In this document: piece after piece, positions 33,545-44,376 of the stretch
Layout: every line of letters starts with the position of its first letter
How positions within the stretch are numbered: position 1 is the first letter of the stretch
Assembly (NCBI GenBank): GCA_030407315.1
Contig: JALQPE010001986.1
Coordinates: 1 to 64,000 of the forward strand
DNA: 64,000 nucleotides
Origin: Asparagopsis taxiformis
Taxonomy: Eukaryota > Rhodophyta > Florideophyceae > Bonnemaisoniales > Bonnemaisoniaceae
Direction: 5' to 3'
Translations under genes and position numbers: made by a program
The notes under the pieces: model-generated
Databases searched by the model: none
Seen by the model: the letters and a program-made list of their open reading frames with translations, nothing else
What the model was told of the DNA's origin: nothing

Positions 33545-34201
33545 AATGCACGACGATTGATAACCCCAAACACCAAAGCCATCACGTCATAAGAGATTGG
33601 TCTGTACCTGTCACGCGCTACAATGGTCATGTCTATGCCAGCATGGGTACGCCAACATTGACTTTCTTTGGAAGAGTGCAACTTGAGAAATTACATCGCC
33701 AATTCTGTCATCCCTCTGCAGACAAGTTATACCGATTGCTTAAACGCGGTAAACCAGAAAAGACAACGACAGAAACGCTCAAGATTCTGGAAGACATATC
33801 TAAAAGCTGCGATCCCTGTCAGAGAATCCAACCCGCACCAACACGTTTCCGTGTTGCATTTGGAGCTGAACATGTGAAGTTTAATGAACAACTCCTTATG
33901 GATATTATGTATCTAGACGGAAGACCCGTACTGCATATCGTTGATGCAGGAACGCACTTCAGCGCTGCACGCTTCTTATCAGACGTAAGCGTCAATACAA
34001 TTTGGTCCACATTGGTCGATTGTTGGTTTTGTATCTATACAGGTTTACCAAACAAAATCCTTGTCGACCAAGGAACCTCTTCCGGACAGCCATTCGTTCA
34101 ACTTGCCCGTGCCTCAGAAGTACAAGTGAACAGAACAGGTGTGGAAGCACATTCTAGTCTTAGTATTTGTGAGAGATACCATCAACCACTGCGGAACATA
34201 T
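33514..34201 (+). pseudogene. Integrase, N-terminal two-thirds, of the interrupted element
   Basis: The pre-integrase zinc region is visible (LHRQFCHPS, then CDPC), then the catalytic core with MDIMYLDG, IVDAGTHFSAARFL, LVDQGT and CERYHQPL, which place the D, D and E residues. Coding is cut in the codon after QPLRNI by the Gypsy insertion. Confidence 0.8.
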
Positions 34202-34853
34202 TGTAGTATACGTGGCAATTCCGAAATTGCAAATAATTACGATTTCCGCGGAATTACGAATTTCCGCGGACCCGAGCGATAACAGCAATGCACGAACATT
34301 GCTGGCGCGTGCGCGCGCGCAACCGGCACACGTGTGCAACGAACGTATTGGCAACGGCCACCGGACCAACGGGTCCCTACGTGCGACCCACAAGGTCCCT
34401 TCCCATTCGGGGACGTTACGAGCAGTGTTTACACTGTAAAGCGATGCCATCGTGGCCATATAGGTATTGGCATCGTGCCGGGAGGGAAAGGGGACAATTC
34501 ATCGAACGAGCAACGGCTCTAGTCTACGACTGACTTCTACGTTTACGTTTTGCCTAACGAGGCTTCGTCTCCGTCGAGCTGCGTACTCCCTACCCATCGC
34601 CGCACGTAAGGCTGATTGCGTGTAGTGCCTCCGGGCTTGGTTGAGAGCGCCTCCGGTGACGTACCACCTCGTTTGCTAACGTAATCCTCGCGTGGATTGT
34701 TGCGTCGTGACGCTCGTGTCTACTCGCTAACCTATCTCTACCGTTCTACCTAACATACAGTCAAAACACCAGCGGGTGGACTGTTCGTTTCGTTTCGTAA
34801 GGACAGCGTGTCCGTAGCTCGGACCAGTTATCTAGAACTAACGTTGTTCCACA
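34202..34853 (+). repeat. 5' LTR of the chromovirus
   Basis: 652 bp, begins TGTAGTATACGTGG and ends GTTGTTCCACA. Matches 47201-47852 with about three substitutions. Confidence 0.95.
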
Positions 34854-34854
34854 C

Positions 34855-34867
34855 TGGTCTCTCGACC
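34855..34867 (+). promoter_or_regulatory. Primer-binding site candidate of the chromovirus
   Basis: TGGTCTCTCGACC begins one base after the 5' LTR; the leading TGG pairs with the CCA end of a tRNA. I cannot say which tRNA. Confidence 0.55.
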
Positions 34868-34951
34868 TAGAAGTTGCTACGAGCATAACGACAACCAACG
34901 AGGTTGAGCTCTTTTACGTTAACGAAAGCTACGTGCTACAGACGACGGTCT

Positions 34952-37162
34952 ATGAATTACGCTGTGTCGAATTCCAGCGCGTCGCCCAGGCAACCGTTGC
35001 CAACGTCAGCGGACGCCGAAGCCGACGTGGCCTTGTCAGCAGAAGCGATCTTCGCGACTGATCGATCTATCCCGCCGGATATCGAGGCGATCGGCCAGCT
35101 ACCACGTACGGTAAGCCCGTTTGAGTCCGTGAGTATGGACCCCGCAACGCGCGGTCAGCTCAACGAAGGGAACGTGACTCCCACGGCACTACGTTTAGTG
35201 TACGAAGACCTTCGAGGTCACATCGAAAGGGCGAGCGACGCGGCCGTCGACGAAGCCGTAAGGCAGAGACTCGGAGTCTCGGAGCGCGAAGCTCTGGCGT
35301 TACGTGAACGCTCAGCGACCCTCGAACGGGAAAACGAAGATTTAAGAAACCGCCTCTCCGCCGTGGAGGGAAGACTCGACTCGTTTGTCGTAGTATTCAA
35401 CGAAATCGTCGCCGGATGCTCCGCTCCGCCGAGCGGAAGCGTTCCGAATTACGAAGAAGGCTCGCGCGCCTATAACTCGCAATCCTCCCCGGCCGTTCCG
35501 GGAGGATACCCACCAACACCCGGTCCGACGACCCCGACAACGTACGGAAGGGGGGCGACAGTGCAACGAGCCATCGCCAACCCCGACGAGACGCCACGAA
35601 GGCAATTGCGTTTTAACGATACGCCAGACCACGCGCGGTCGGCGGATGCAGCACGAGCTGCACAATTCGATACGAGAGCCCCCACGCCACGCGAGACGTA
35701 CATTCCGTGGCTGGGTACGTTCGGCACGACGGACACGCGAGTCCACGAAAACGAACGTGCCGACGCGGTACGCTTACCAGGGAACGCCCTCGGACCCGTT
35801 TGCCACGCGTTGGCAGAGCACACGACGATGCTCGACGCATTTGCGAACGTGGTGTCGTACCGCATGTACCGACTTAACGATGTACTTGAACATCTCTACG
35901 TGAACGAGAGTCAAAGCGTACATAAGCTCAAACGTGAGCTGGAGGGACTTTTCCCTACGTTGAGACCGTTCTCCGGTCGGAATCCGATTACGTTGCTCGG
36001 ATTCCTCGCCCAAATACGTGATGGGTTCAGCACACTCGGAGTGTGCGAGGGAGTGGCAGTACGTGCGCTGCACTTCTTCCTCGACGGGGACGCCCGACGG
36101 TTCTACGATTCCCGGTGTACGACTGGCGTGATCACGACTGATCCGACGAAGAGGTTCTCGTGGCCTCACGTAATCAACGCGTTGATTAAACGGTACCTGC
36201 AAGACGACGTGCTGCAGGAGGCCTACGAAAAGGTCACGATGATCACGCAGAGTCCTAACGAGGACGAGAATCAGTACGCTGATAGACTCGACACTGCCAC
36301 GCGGGGATGCAACTACGTGTTTACGGATCGACTCCTTGTTCACCACTACGTGCGTGGTTTACTGCCCTCGACGCGGGCAGCCGTGACGGAACGACTCCGG
36401 TCACTCCCCGAACGAGAGAGGAACGACCTCACCGTTTTGAGACGACTGGCGACGGCCGAAGGAACGACCTTCCGTGCACGTACGGCAGCTGTCGCGTCAG
36501 CCGCGAAACCGAAAGTGCGGTTTCCGGTGAAGCCTACGTTGGCTATTTCCGACCACGAGTCGAAGAAGTTCGCGGACTACGATGAGTCCGCGTACTTACG
36601 TAACGAACGGGCTAACGAGCCCAGTTACCATGACGGTAACCCGAATATCCCCGCGAGGGATGATGACGACGTGTCGCTCGCCGCGGCTCACGTTGCCGAA
36701 AACTTAGAGGCGATACTCTTCACGAATGGGCCGCCGCCCAACGATACGAAAACGGCCAACGAAAAGCCGGACGAGCTCGAAGCTCGATTGAACCGTCAAT
36801 GCGAGGACGTGCCGAAGCTCACGAGCGAGCAGACGCAATTAGCGCATTCCGTAATCCCGAATGATTACTGGACGCTGTCGTGTTGGTCATGCCGCGAAGA
36901 TGGCCACTCGACGTTTACGTGCCCGCGTCTGACGCCAGATCAACGGATCTTCTTCGCGTACAAGTACTACCTCTTCCACGTGAAGAGCAACCCACGGCAG
37001 GCTGAGTACTTCCGCCAACGAATGGCCAAACGGAACCAGGAACGACCTGGCGAGCGAGGGAACGTGAACTCGCGGAGGTATGGCACGCCGCCTACGATAC
37101 TCCGAAAACCCAATCGTGATGGGGGGGGGACCATTCGACCGGCGCCGCGGCGACTTACGTAA
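34952..37162 (+). CDS. Chromovirus Gag
   Basis: 736 residues from the first ATG (34952); the frame is open from a TTG at 34904, but that is not a likely eukaryotic start. Gag forms the virus-like particle in which reverse transcription occurs. Residues about 110-141 form a heptad-rich coiled coil (ALRERSATLERENEDLRNRL). About 330-485 is the Ty3/Gypsy capsid domain (RPFSGRNPITLLGFLAQ to GLLPSTRAAVTERL). Residues 644-657 are a CCHC zinc knuckle (CWSCREDGHSTFTC). A nine-G run at 37121-37129 lies near the end. One frame over, an open stretch continues to 37358 and overlaps pol, so this Gag may be shortened by a G-run indel. Confidence 0.88.
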   Translation: MNYAVSNSSASPRQPLPTSADAEADVALSAEAIFATDRSIPPDIEAIGQLPRTVSPFESVSMDPATRGQLNEGNVTPTALRLVYEDLRGHIERASDAAVDEAVRQRLGVSEREALALRERSATLERENEDLRNRLSAVEGRLDSFVVVFNEIVAGCSAPPSGSVPNYEEGSRAYNSQSSPAVPGGYPPTPGPTTPTTYGRGATVQRAIANPDETPRRQLRFNDTPDHARSADAARAAQFDTRAPTPRETYIPWLGTFGTTDTRVHENERADAVRLPGNALGPVCHALAEHTTMLDAFANVVSYRMYRLNDVLEHLYVNESQSVHKLKRELEGLFPTLRPFSGRNPITLLGFLAQIRDGFSTLGVCEGVAVRALHFFLDGDARRFYDSRCTTGVITTDPTKRFSWPHVINALIKRYLQDDVLQEAYEKVTMITQSPNEDENQYADRLDTATRGCNYVFTDRLLVHHYVRGLLPSTRAAVTERLRSLPERERNDLTVLRRLATAEGTTFRARTAAVASAAKPKVRFPVKPTLAISDHESKKFADYDESAYLRNERANEPSYHDGNPNIPARDDDDVSLAAAHVAENLEAILFTNGPPPNDTKTANEKPDELEARLNRQCEDVPKLTSEQTQLAHSVIPNDYWTLSCWSCREDGHSTFTCPRLTPDQRIFFAYKYYLFHVKSNPRQAEYFRQRMAKRNQERPGERGNVNSRRYGTPPTILRKPNRDGGGTIRPAPRRLT

Positions 37163-37297
37163 CGATCGACGTGATGCCCGCCCGTGGGCGAACGAACGAA
37201 ACGGCCAGCGTAATGGCCGCAGCGGAGTCTACGTGACGACTTCCGCTGACGAGACACCACTCGAGGTGGGAACGAGTCACGATGACGAACGAGATTC

Positions 37298-40200
37298 GTG
37301 GGCTCACGACGACGACGTGTCGAACGGCCCCGCACCGGAAAACGACCAGGCGATGTAGGTCACGAGCCACCCACATCGCCTGAACCCTTACGTGAAAGGG
37401 GGACGACCGACGTCGATGATTGGTCCTCTGCAGGCTCACCGACGAACGAGAGTTACGAAAAGCTCACGGCCGCGAAGGCCAACTCGAGTCAAACGATACC
37501 CGACGTGGGGAGAGACACGAAGTCCAACGGGACGAACGAACCTCACACGAAGAGGAAGTCTCGCAGACGAGCGAGACGCGCTACCCGGAAGCACGACGCT
37601 TCCGAGCGCGAGAAAGCCAAGCACGCGGCTTATACGAAGCGTGTCGACGCAAAAGAAGCCATACGGGCTCATGCGGTGAAGCGACGAACCGCTAACGAAG
37701 ACGTAGACCGCGCGCCCGTCAGGACCGAACCGTTGGTCCTCGACGGGCATACGTGCCTACTTGCGTCGAAGCATTACATCGTGTCCGGAACGATCGGACT
37801 AGACCTCAACGTGATGAGGGCGATTACCATCGCGATGGATACGTGCAGCGGCTACAACTTGATACGAACAAGTTTACTACCCTACGACTGGGTCGACCGC
37901 TGTCTACGTGACGAAGAGCTACCGAAGCTCGGAGACGCCAACGGGCGACGTTTGCCTATCGAGGGCGCCATCCTGCTTCGCGTCAGGTTGGGGAACTCGC
38001 TGTTCTGCGTAAAATTCTTCGTAGCCAACACGCTGGCTGTTCCCGTCATAATGGGTACATCGTTCATGTCGAAACATGTCGATACTATACGCTGTCGAGC
38101 GCAAACGATCGAACTCCACCGAGGAGATACGATACCCATTATCGCGGAGGGTGATACGACGACTCCATACGAGGAGGGGGAAGAGACGAATCCAAACGTG
38201 GAACACCCGAAACGCCGCGAGCGTAACGCGGCCTCGAATCGGCCAAGCCGAACGTTTTCGGTTCGCCTGACGAAGTACACGCGTGTACCGGCGATGTCGC
38301 AACGGACCGTCAACGTGACGACGGATGCGACTGGACTCGTGTTCCTCGAACCGAAAGCGTCGGTGCAATTCCGGCATGGGCTTCGTATAGCCAACGGAGT
38401 GGTCGACGTAGGACCCAGAGAGACGTTCTCTATTATCGTATCTAACTTCACGAAGAAGGACCGCGAATTGCCGAAAGGCGCGACGATTGCGTACGCGGTA
38501 CGCTCCCCGTTGGGAATCGTCCCACTCAAGCGTGAGGGTGGCGAAGCCCTCGCGAAGGTTTTGAACCTACCGCTAGTCGACGCGACGACGCGGACGAGCA
38601 CGAACGGGTTGGGCGACAAAACGCCAGACCCGTTGGTCAACGAAAAGGGGAACGACCCCGCCACGGATTGGCAGTCGACAATCGATTTGTCGCACCTCGA
38701 CGACGAGGATTTACGAAAACGCATCAACGAGATGTTAGCCACACATTCGTCAATGTGGACGAGTGGTCGACTCGGCGAAATCAATGCTACGGAGCATCGA
38801 ATCGAACTCGAACCGGGCACGCGGCCCATACGTTCAATGCCCTATCGTCAGGGTCCGGCTCTACGTACGATAGCCGAGGAGCAGATCACGAAGATGCTCA
38901 ACGAAGGGGTTATCGAACCCGCGTCCAGCGAATGGGCGTCACCAATCGTGTTGGTGCCAAAGAAGGACGGATCCTTACGTTTCTGTGTCGATTACAGACG
39001 TTTGAACGCGAAAACGATCGCCGATTCGTACCCGCTTCCTCGTATGGAAGATTGTCTAGATTTGCTCGGCGACGCAGCCATCTTCACGACACTCGATTGT
39101 AACGCCGGTTACTGGCAAGTGCCCGTCTCCGCCGAGGACCGTGATAAGACAACGTTTACGTCTTTCATGGGAACGTATCGCTACGTGCGAATGCCATTCG
39201 AGCTACGAAACGCCCCCGCTACGTTTCAGCGGACGTTGGACATCATCCTCTCCGGAGTACGTTGGCAATCGTGCCTTGTTTACTTAGACGACGTAATCGT
39301 CTTTTCGAAAGACCTCGAGTCTCACCTGGGTCACGTTGACCAGGTGCTTTCCCTGCTACGCGCAGCGGGAGTAACGTTAAAGCTCACGAAGTGCTCATTC
39401 TTTCAACCACGAGTTGACTACCTGGGGCACGTGATTACCCCAGGAAAGCTGCACGTCGCAGCTCGGAACAAGGAAGCCTTTCGTACGGCTACGTTCCCGC
39501 GGGATAAGACGCAATGTCGATCGTTTTTGGGCGCGGCCAACGTCTACCGCCGCTTCGTAAAGGTGTACGCCGAGATCGCTCGGCCACTCAACACGATGTT
39601 GAAGAAGGACGCTTCCCCCGATTGGACGAATCCAACTAACGCGCAAACGAATGCGTTCGAAACGTTGAAGACAATACTGGTGTCGCCACCAGTATTGCAC
39701 CTCCCGAAGGCGGGACGTCCGTTCATGATCGATACCGACGCGTCGGCGTATCAGCTGGGAGCTATGTTGCTCCAGCAGCAGAACGAAGAGAAACCCAACG
39801 AATGGGTGCCGATTGGGTACTGGTCGAAGACCCTTAACGAAACCGAACGCGGTTACTCGGCGACCGAGCGCGAGTGCTACTCCGTCGTCTGGGCGATAAC
39901 GTCGCTCCGACCCTACGTAGAGGGTCAACGATTTACCGTACGTACGGACCACGAAGCCTTGCGTTGGCTGATGACGTTGACGGACGCGTCCGGACGACTA
40001 CTACGATGGAGGCTACGCGTTGCCGAATTCGATTTCGAAGTTACGTACAGACCTGGGCGCGTGCACCAGGTTCCTGACGCTTTATCACGCGTGATATCTA
40101 CGTATGACGACGGTCGACCCGTTGACGATGGCGTACCATCGTATGGGGACGCAGTCCTCGTGACGACTCGCAGTCGGCGACAACCCATACGAAATGGGCA

Positions 40201-42208
40201 AGGACGGTCGACGTCCGCACGTAAAAAGGCAACGGATGCCAGAGGTCACGACGACCCGTCGAACGAGACTCGTGACGAACGAGCACCAGCCACGACGGCT
40301 GGCCACGATGAACGCGAGTTCAACCACGATGCGTCGCTCGATGACGTTCTTGACGAGGAACCGGATTTCCTCGACGAACAGCGCGCTGTTGAAGACGATT
40401 CGGCACGCGTGCCACCAGCTGACGTTCAGCTTCCCATTACGAGGGACGAGCTTATCGAAGCTCAACGCGAGGACGCGTCCTGTCAAACGATCCTGACACG
40501 ACAGTCCGAGACGCAGGACGCTGCATTCTTCGAAGGCCACGATGGCTTACTCCGACGCCGGAACCCTCACGACGAGGAACGTACACAAATCGTTGTGCCG
40601 GCTTCGTTACGGCCGCGGCTGCTGGAGTTAACGCACCACCACGTCCTCGCTGGACATCCCGGACAAACACGTATATACTACACCCTACGGAGGACGTACT
40701 ACTGGCCCGCGATGGCCGCCGACATCCACGCAACGGTACGAAACTGCGTTGGATGTGCGAAGAACCGCGTGAAGCTTCGCAAACGGACGAACCCGTTACG
40801 TTTATTTCCGGCTACGGAGCCGCTGCGAGACCTATGTATCGACATACTAGGTCCGCTTACGAAGACCACGCGTGGCAACCGATTTATTCTCGTTATAACG
40901 GACCGCTTCACGAAGCTGACTAGAGTCGTACCTCTACGAAATATCGATTCCGCCAACGTGGCGAGCGCGTTCGTCAACGCGTGGGTCTTCTCGTATGGAC
41001 CCCCACGAACGCTCATAAGCGATAACGGAAAGCAGTTCGCTGCTAAGTTTTTCCAGCGCGTCTGTAACGAAATCGGCGTAACGAACGTCTTCACGTCGAC
41101 GTACCACCCCCAAACGAACGGGCAGGTGGAGCGCTACAACAGGACGATCCTGGCGATGCTGCGCAATTACGTGAACGAAAACCAGAACGACTGGGATCGA
41201 TACGCATCGGCGTTAACGTTTGCGTACAACACGCATGTGCATTCGAGCACGGGCACGACGCCCTTCGATTTGATTCTCACGAATCCACCGCCACCGTTGG
41301 CGCTACACACGTCGGTAACGAACCGCGAACTACCCGACGGGGGAGGGCGAGCCACTTACGTTCGTGAGCTCGCCACAACGATGGATAACGCGTATCGAAC
41401 GCTGAAGGCCGCGCAGGCACGTTATAAACGAAATTTCGACAAACGAGTCCGTGTCTCGAATCGAAACATCCGCGTGGGAGAATACGTATTCATCGACCCG
41501 ACAGACGGGACCACGAAGGGCACGAAGCTCGGCAACCACGCGTTGGGACCGTTCCGCGTACTACGTAACGACGTACGTACGTTCGTCATCCAACGAGGAG
41601 ACGTAGTTGAACGTGTCAACTCGGACCGCGTTGCGTACGCGCCAACGCCGGCGAACGCGCCCCCACCGGAGCCATACGATGCCACCGAGGCAGATCTCGA
41701 CAAGAACCGCGACGGTCCGGCGTACGTAGTAGACGACCTACTCAACCATCGCGTAAACGATGACGGCACCCTAGACTTCCTCGTGAAGTGGGTCGGGTAT
41801 CGTAACCCTACGTGGGAGCCCCGCCGGAACGTACTGAAGAGAGCGTCTCTCGATACTTCGCACGCGTGCGACGAGCAACAACGTGAAAGGCCACGACGGC
41901 CCCCGAAAACGCACACGAGCGTCGAGTTAAGCGCACGCGTGCGCGACGTTGCACGATGCAACAAACGAAGGCGACGAGCCGCACGAACGAGAAGCGAAGG
42001 CACAACGAGTGGCCGGGACGTCCACCCTTGCGTTGGGGGGGGGCGATGCGTGCTAGAGCCGTCGCTCTTTTCTTTTTCGACACCATACGTTGGTGGAGGC
42101 ACGAGCGCCAACGAAAGATTGGACGAAGAGTCCACGCGCGGACTATTCACACGATGTGAAGAGCCACGACTGGCTCGACAGTGTTGTCCGTCCCACAGGC
42201 AACGATGA
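37298..42208 (+). CDS. Chromovirus Pol: protease, RT, RNase H, integrase, chromodomain
   Basis: About 1,636 codons with no early ATG (the frame opens at 37286 after a TGA), so it is probably made as a Gag-Pol fusion. Protease: MDTCSG around residue 181, with Cys where Gly is usual. RT: VPKKDGSLRFCVDYR, MPFELRNAP (Glu where Gly is usual) and YLDD at 662-665. RNase H: DTDASAYQLG (Asp812) and TDHEALRWL. Integrase: HHCC finger (about 1113-1153) and catalytic Asp1182, Asp1242 and Glu1278, the last pair with 35 residues between. A chromodomain (about 1475-1507: FLVKWVGYRNPTWEP) likely targets heterochromatin, as in other chromoviruses. A basic low-complexity tail follows. The frame is intact throughout, which fits recent activity. 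Confidence 0.92.
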   Translation: MGSRRRRVERPRTGKRPGDVGHEPPTSPEPLRERGTTDVDDWSSAGSPTNESYEKLTAAKANSSQTIPDVGRDTKSNGTNEPHTKRKSRRRARRATRKHDASEREKAKHAAYTKRVDAKEAIRAHAVKRRTANEDVDRAPVRTEPLVLDGHTCLLASKHYIVSGTIGLDLNVMRAITIAMDTCSGYNLIRTSLLPYDWVDRCLRDEELPKLGDANGRRLPIEGAILLRVRLGNSLFCVKFFVANTLAVPVIMGTSFMSKHVDTIRCRAQTIELHRGDTIPIIAEGDTTTPYEEGEETNPNVEHPKRRERNAASNRPSRTFSVRLTKYTRVPAMSQRTVNVTTDATGLVFLEPKASVQFRHGLRIANGVVDVGPRETFSIIVSNFTKKDRELPKGATIAYAVRSPLGIVPLKREGGEALAKVLNLPLVDATTRTSTNGLGDKTPDPLVNEKGNDPATDWQSTIDLSHLDDEDLRKRINEMLATHSSMWTSGRLGEINATEHRIELEPGTRPIRSMPYRQGPALRTIAEEQITKMLNEGVIEPASSEWASPIVLVPKKDGSLRFCVDYRRLNAKTIADSYPLPRMEDCLDLLGDAAIFTTLDCNAGYWQVPVSAEDRDKTTFTSFMGTYRYVRMPFELRNAPATFQRTLDIILSGVRWQSCLVYLDDVIVFSKDLESHLGHVDQVLSLLRAAGVTLKLTKCSFFQPRVDYLGHVITPGKLHVAARNKEAFRTATFPRDKTQCRSFLGAANVYRRFVKVYAEIARPLNTMLKKDASPDWTNPTNAQTNAFETLKTILVSPPVLHLPKAGRPFMIDTDASAYQLGAMLLQQQNEEKPNEWVPIGYWSKTLNETERGYSATERECYSVVWAITSLRPYVEGQRFTVRTDHEALRWLMTLTDASGRLLRWRLRVAEFDFEVTYRPGRVHQVPDALSRVISTYDDGRPVDDGVPSYGDAVLVTTRSRRQPIRNGQGRSTSARKKATDARGHDDPSNETRDERAPATTAGHDEREFNHDASLDDVLDEEPDFLDEQRAVEDDSARVPPADVQLPITRDELIEAQREDASCQTILTRQSETQDAAFFEGHDGLLRRRNPHDEERTQIVVPASLRPRLLELTHHHVLAGHPGQTRIYYTLRRTYYWPAMAADIHATVRNCVGCAKNRVKLRKRTNPLRLFPATEPLRDLCIDILGPLTKTTRGNRFILVITDRFTKLTRVVPLRNIDSANVASAFVNAWVFSYGPPRTLISDNGKQFAAKFFQRVCNEIGVTNVFTSTYHPQTNGQVERYNRTILAMLRNYVNENQNDWDRYASALTFAYNTHVHSSTGTTPFDLILTNPPPPLALHTSVTNRELPDGGGRATYVRELATTMDNAYRTLKAAQARYKRNFDKRVRVSNRNIRVGEYVFIDPTDGTTKGTKLGNHALGPFRVLRNDVRTFVIQRGDVVERVNSDRVAYAPTPANAPPPEPYDATEADLDKNRDGPAYVVDDLLNHRVNDDGTLDFLVKWVGYRNPTWEPRRNVLKRASLDTSHACDEQQRERPRRPPKTHTSVELSARVRDVARCNKRRRRAARTRSEGTTSGRDVHPCVGGGRCVLEPSLFSFSTPYVGGGTSANERLDEESTRGLFTRCEEPRLARQCCPSHRQR
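42009..42043 (+). promoter_or_regulatory. Internal polypurine-tract-like block at the end of pol
   Basis: Contains GTGGCCGGGACGTCCAC (42009-42025) and a nine-G run (42035-42043). The same 17 bases occur at 47167-47183 directly before the polypurine tract of the 3' LTR. This could be a second plus-strand priming site or the relic of an earlier element end. Confidence 0.45.
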
Positions 42209-43340
42209 CGACATCACGGGCCACGGACGGACATCACGTCAGATTTTTCGCGCGAAAAATGACGATAGGGCCAGCGGGCCATGGACGCACGGTACGAAAA
42301 ATCGGGCCGATTACAGTGCGCTAATCTGGCCAAATCTCGGGGCACGCGTGCCCCGAAAATTTCGTAATTTCGGCATGACGTGTGAGCCATCGTACGTCCC
42401 CGTGGACAACCGCTGACAACGAGTCGCAGTGACCAACGAGGTCAACGCCAACAGCTCGCGAGCTAACGACAACGTAACGCCGGAAGGCGGAGAAACGACG
42501 TAGGACGGACGCGTCCCCAACGAAGATGGCAACGGCCTCATCACGAAACTTCACGGACGAAGCGGAACGAATCTGTACGATAGCTAAACGAACCAGACCA
42601 ACGGGTCGCAGCACACAAAGCGCGCGGAAAACGTGCGAAACGACGAGCCAACGAGGCCGCAACAACGGACGGCGAACCGTTATCGCCATCGTGAGGCACG
42701 ACGCCGAACACGGGAGCCACGTACGGCAACCACGGAACGACACAACGGTGTCCTGCCACGCGGGCACAACGAATGACGCGCGAAAGCGAAAAGCCCGCCG
42801 GCTAGTCGAAACGCACGAGCAAACCCGAAAGGCGGGTAGACCACGTACGGTCACGAAGGCTAAGACGCGCACGTCCGCGTCGCAAAACGAGTAAGCTAAC
42901 GAAGCTTAGACTCCCGTTCGAATTCGAAGGCGCACGCGCCACCGGCCACGTTGGCCAGGATACGAGCGCGTACGCGGAAGTCATAACGACAACGACGTAC
43001 CTCAACGGGTCGACCCCGCGAAACAAAAATACGAATACGCGACGGCGTACAAGCTGGAAGCCAACGTAAACGGCACAGCCGAAGGCAACGAGCCGACGAA
43101 AAACTGGCTCACGTAACAGCCTCAAACGCCCGCGGGCGTGCGAAACGACTTCGTCAATCGCGTCCCCGTCGGGTTCGCAAGTCGAATAAACGAAATTACG
43201 CAACGGCGTAGAGGGCGAGCATTACGTATGCCCAGGTGCACGTCGCACCACATAACGGATGAGCTAACGAAACGCTCCTCGGACGCCGCGGCGAGCGAAC
43301 GACGCCGCCACGCGAAGCGGACTAGCGCAACGATTGCGCC
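42209..43340. other. Non-coding internal region of the chromovirus
   Basis: Between the pol stop and the two-copy repeat. Frames of 60 to 183 codons exist on both strands but share no motif with known proteins; the strong ACG/CGT bias of the element lowers stop-codon frequency and creates such frames by chance. Confidence 0.5.
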
Positions 43341-43488
43341 ACCGGCTAACGTGAAGCCGCGGGAACGTGAAGCGCGACGGCGCTAACGGTGTTAACGGCT
43401 ATACGAAAAGCCAAGCCCGCCGGCAAAGACGTTGTCAACGGAACCGCGACGCACCACGACGTACTGCCGCGTACACGCAACGGCGTGA

Positions 43489-43526
43489 AACGTCAAGCCA
43501 ACTCACGCGCGAGTCGGCCTGACGTT
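43489..43526. other. Conserved hairpin, unit 1
   Basis: 16-bp arms (AACGTCAAGCCAACTC and its near complement) around a six-base ACGCGC loop, with two mismatches. Confidence 0.65.
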
Positions 43527-43820
43527 TAACGAATTTTCCGTCCAGCTCATCGGAGCAAATTTAAATTAGCACCGACGTGCTACGCGCGAAAGAGCTCGAA
43601 CGCTCAACGATATGCGGTACCCGACGGGGTTAATCGCACAGGGCGCGGCGGAGGAAACGATTTCCGAGCTAGTTACAAAATGATAACACCACTGGCTAAC
43701 GTGACGCGACGGCGCTAATGACGTCAATGGCTATACGAAATGCCAAGCCCGCCGGCAACCACGTCGTCAACGGAACCGCAACGTACTGCGACGAATTGCT
43801 GCGTACACGCCACGGCGTAG

Positions 43821-43858
43821 AACGTCAAACCGACCCACGCGCGAGTCGGTCTGACGTT
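43821..43858. other. Conserved hairpin, unit 2
   Basis: Same stem-loop as 43489-43526. One stem pair changes from G-C to A-T on both sides, so the fold is kept while the sequence changes. Confidence 0.65.
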
Positions 43859-44376
43859 CGATGAATTTTTCGCCTAGCTCATCGGAGCAAATTAAAATTG
43901 GCACTGACGTGCTACGTGCCAAAGAGCTCGAATGCTCAACGGAATTCGACACCCGACGGGGTTATCCGCACGAGAAACGACGGCGGAAACGATTTCCGAG
44001 TTAGTTACTAAATGATACGCACGCCAACGGGCTCTACGATCGAGGTTAACGTACCACTCGCAGTGAAAAGCCGCCGCTACGCGCCGCCGCTTTGCCGAAT
44101 AGTTACGAATGTTGCGAACCTGCCAACGGGCACGCGCCGCCGCGAACTCGAAGAACGGGCTACGTAAGCTCTACGACGCCCAACGGGGAGACGCCACAAC
44201 AAAAATTTGTGGGGAGGGGCTTAACGCTAACCCCTCCCCCTCTGCAGACGACCTGCCAAACACGAATTACGAAGCTCAACGGAGCCATGCGATTACGCAA
44301 AGAAACAAGGCGAAAGTTTACGAAAGCAACACGATGCTAACAGCCTACGAGGCATACGTACTAACCTAGGAACGAC

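Larger units (their letters stand above)
30640..34201 (+). mobile_element. Decayed Copia-order element, 5' part
   Basis: Gag with a CCHC knuckle, protease and the first two-thirds of integrase, in this order, interrupted at 34201 by a Gypsy-type element. Integrase reading continues in register at 47857, on the far side of the insertion, which proves the nesting. Confidence 0.85.
43341..44013. repeat. Two-copy tandem repeat in the chromovirus 3' region
   Basis: Unit 1 (43341-43690) and unit 2 (43691-44013) align over most of their length: both run from CTGGCTAACGTGA-like sequence through GCCAAGCCCGCCGGCAA and GCTCATCGGAGCAAAT to GATTTCCGAG(C/T)TAGTTAC. They differ by scattered substitutions and about 20 bp of indels. 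Each unit carries the same hairpin. Confidence 0.8.

Noticed and set aside
42321..43203. Frames of 122-183 codons between pol and the two-copy repeat
   Set aside because: The element's ACG/CGT-rich composition suppresses stops in several frames at once; no frame has a recognisable motif.
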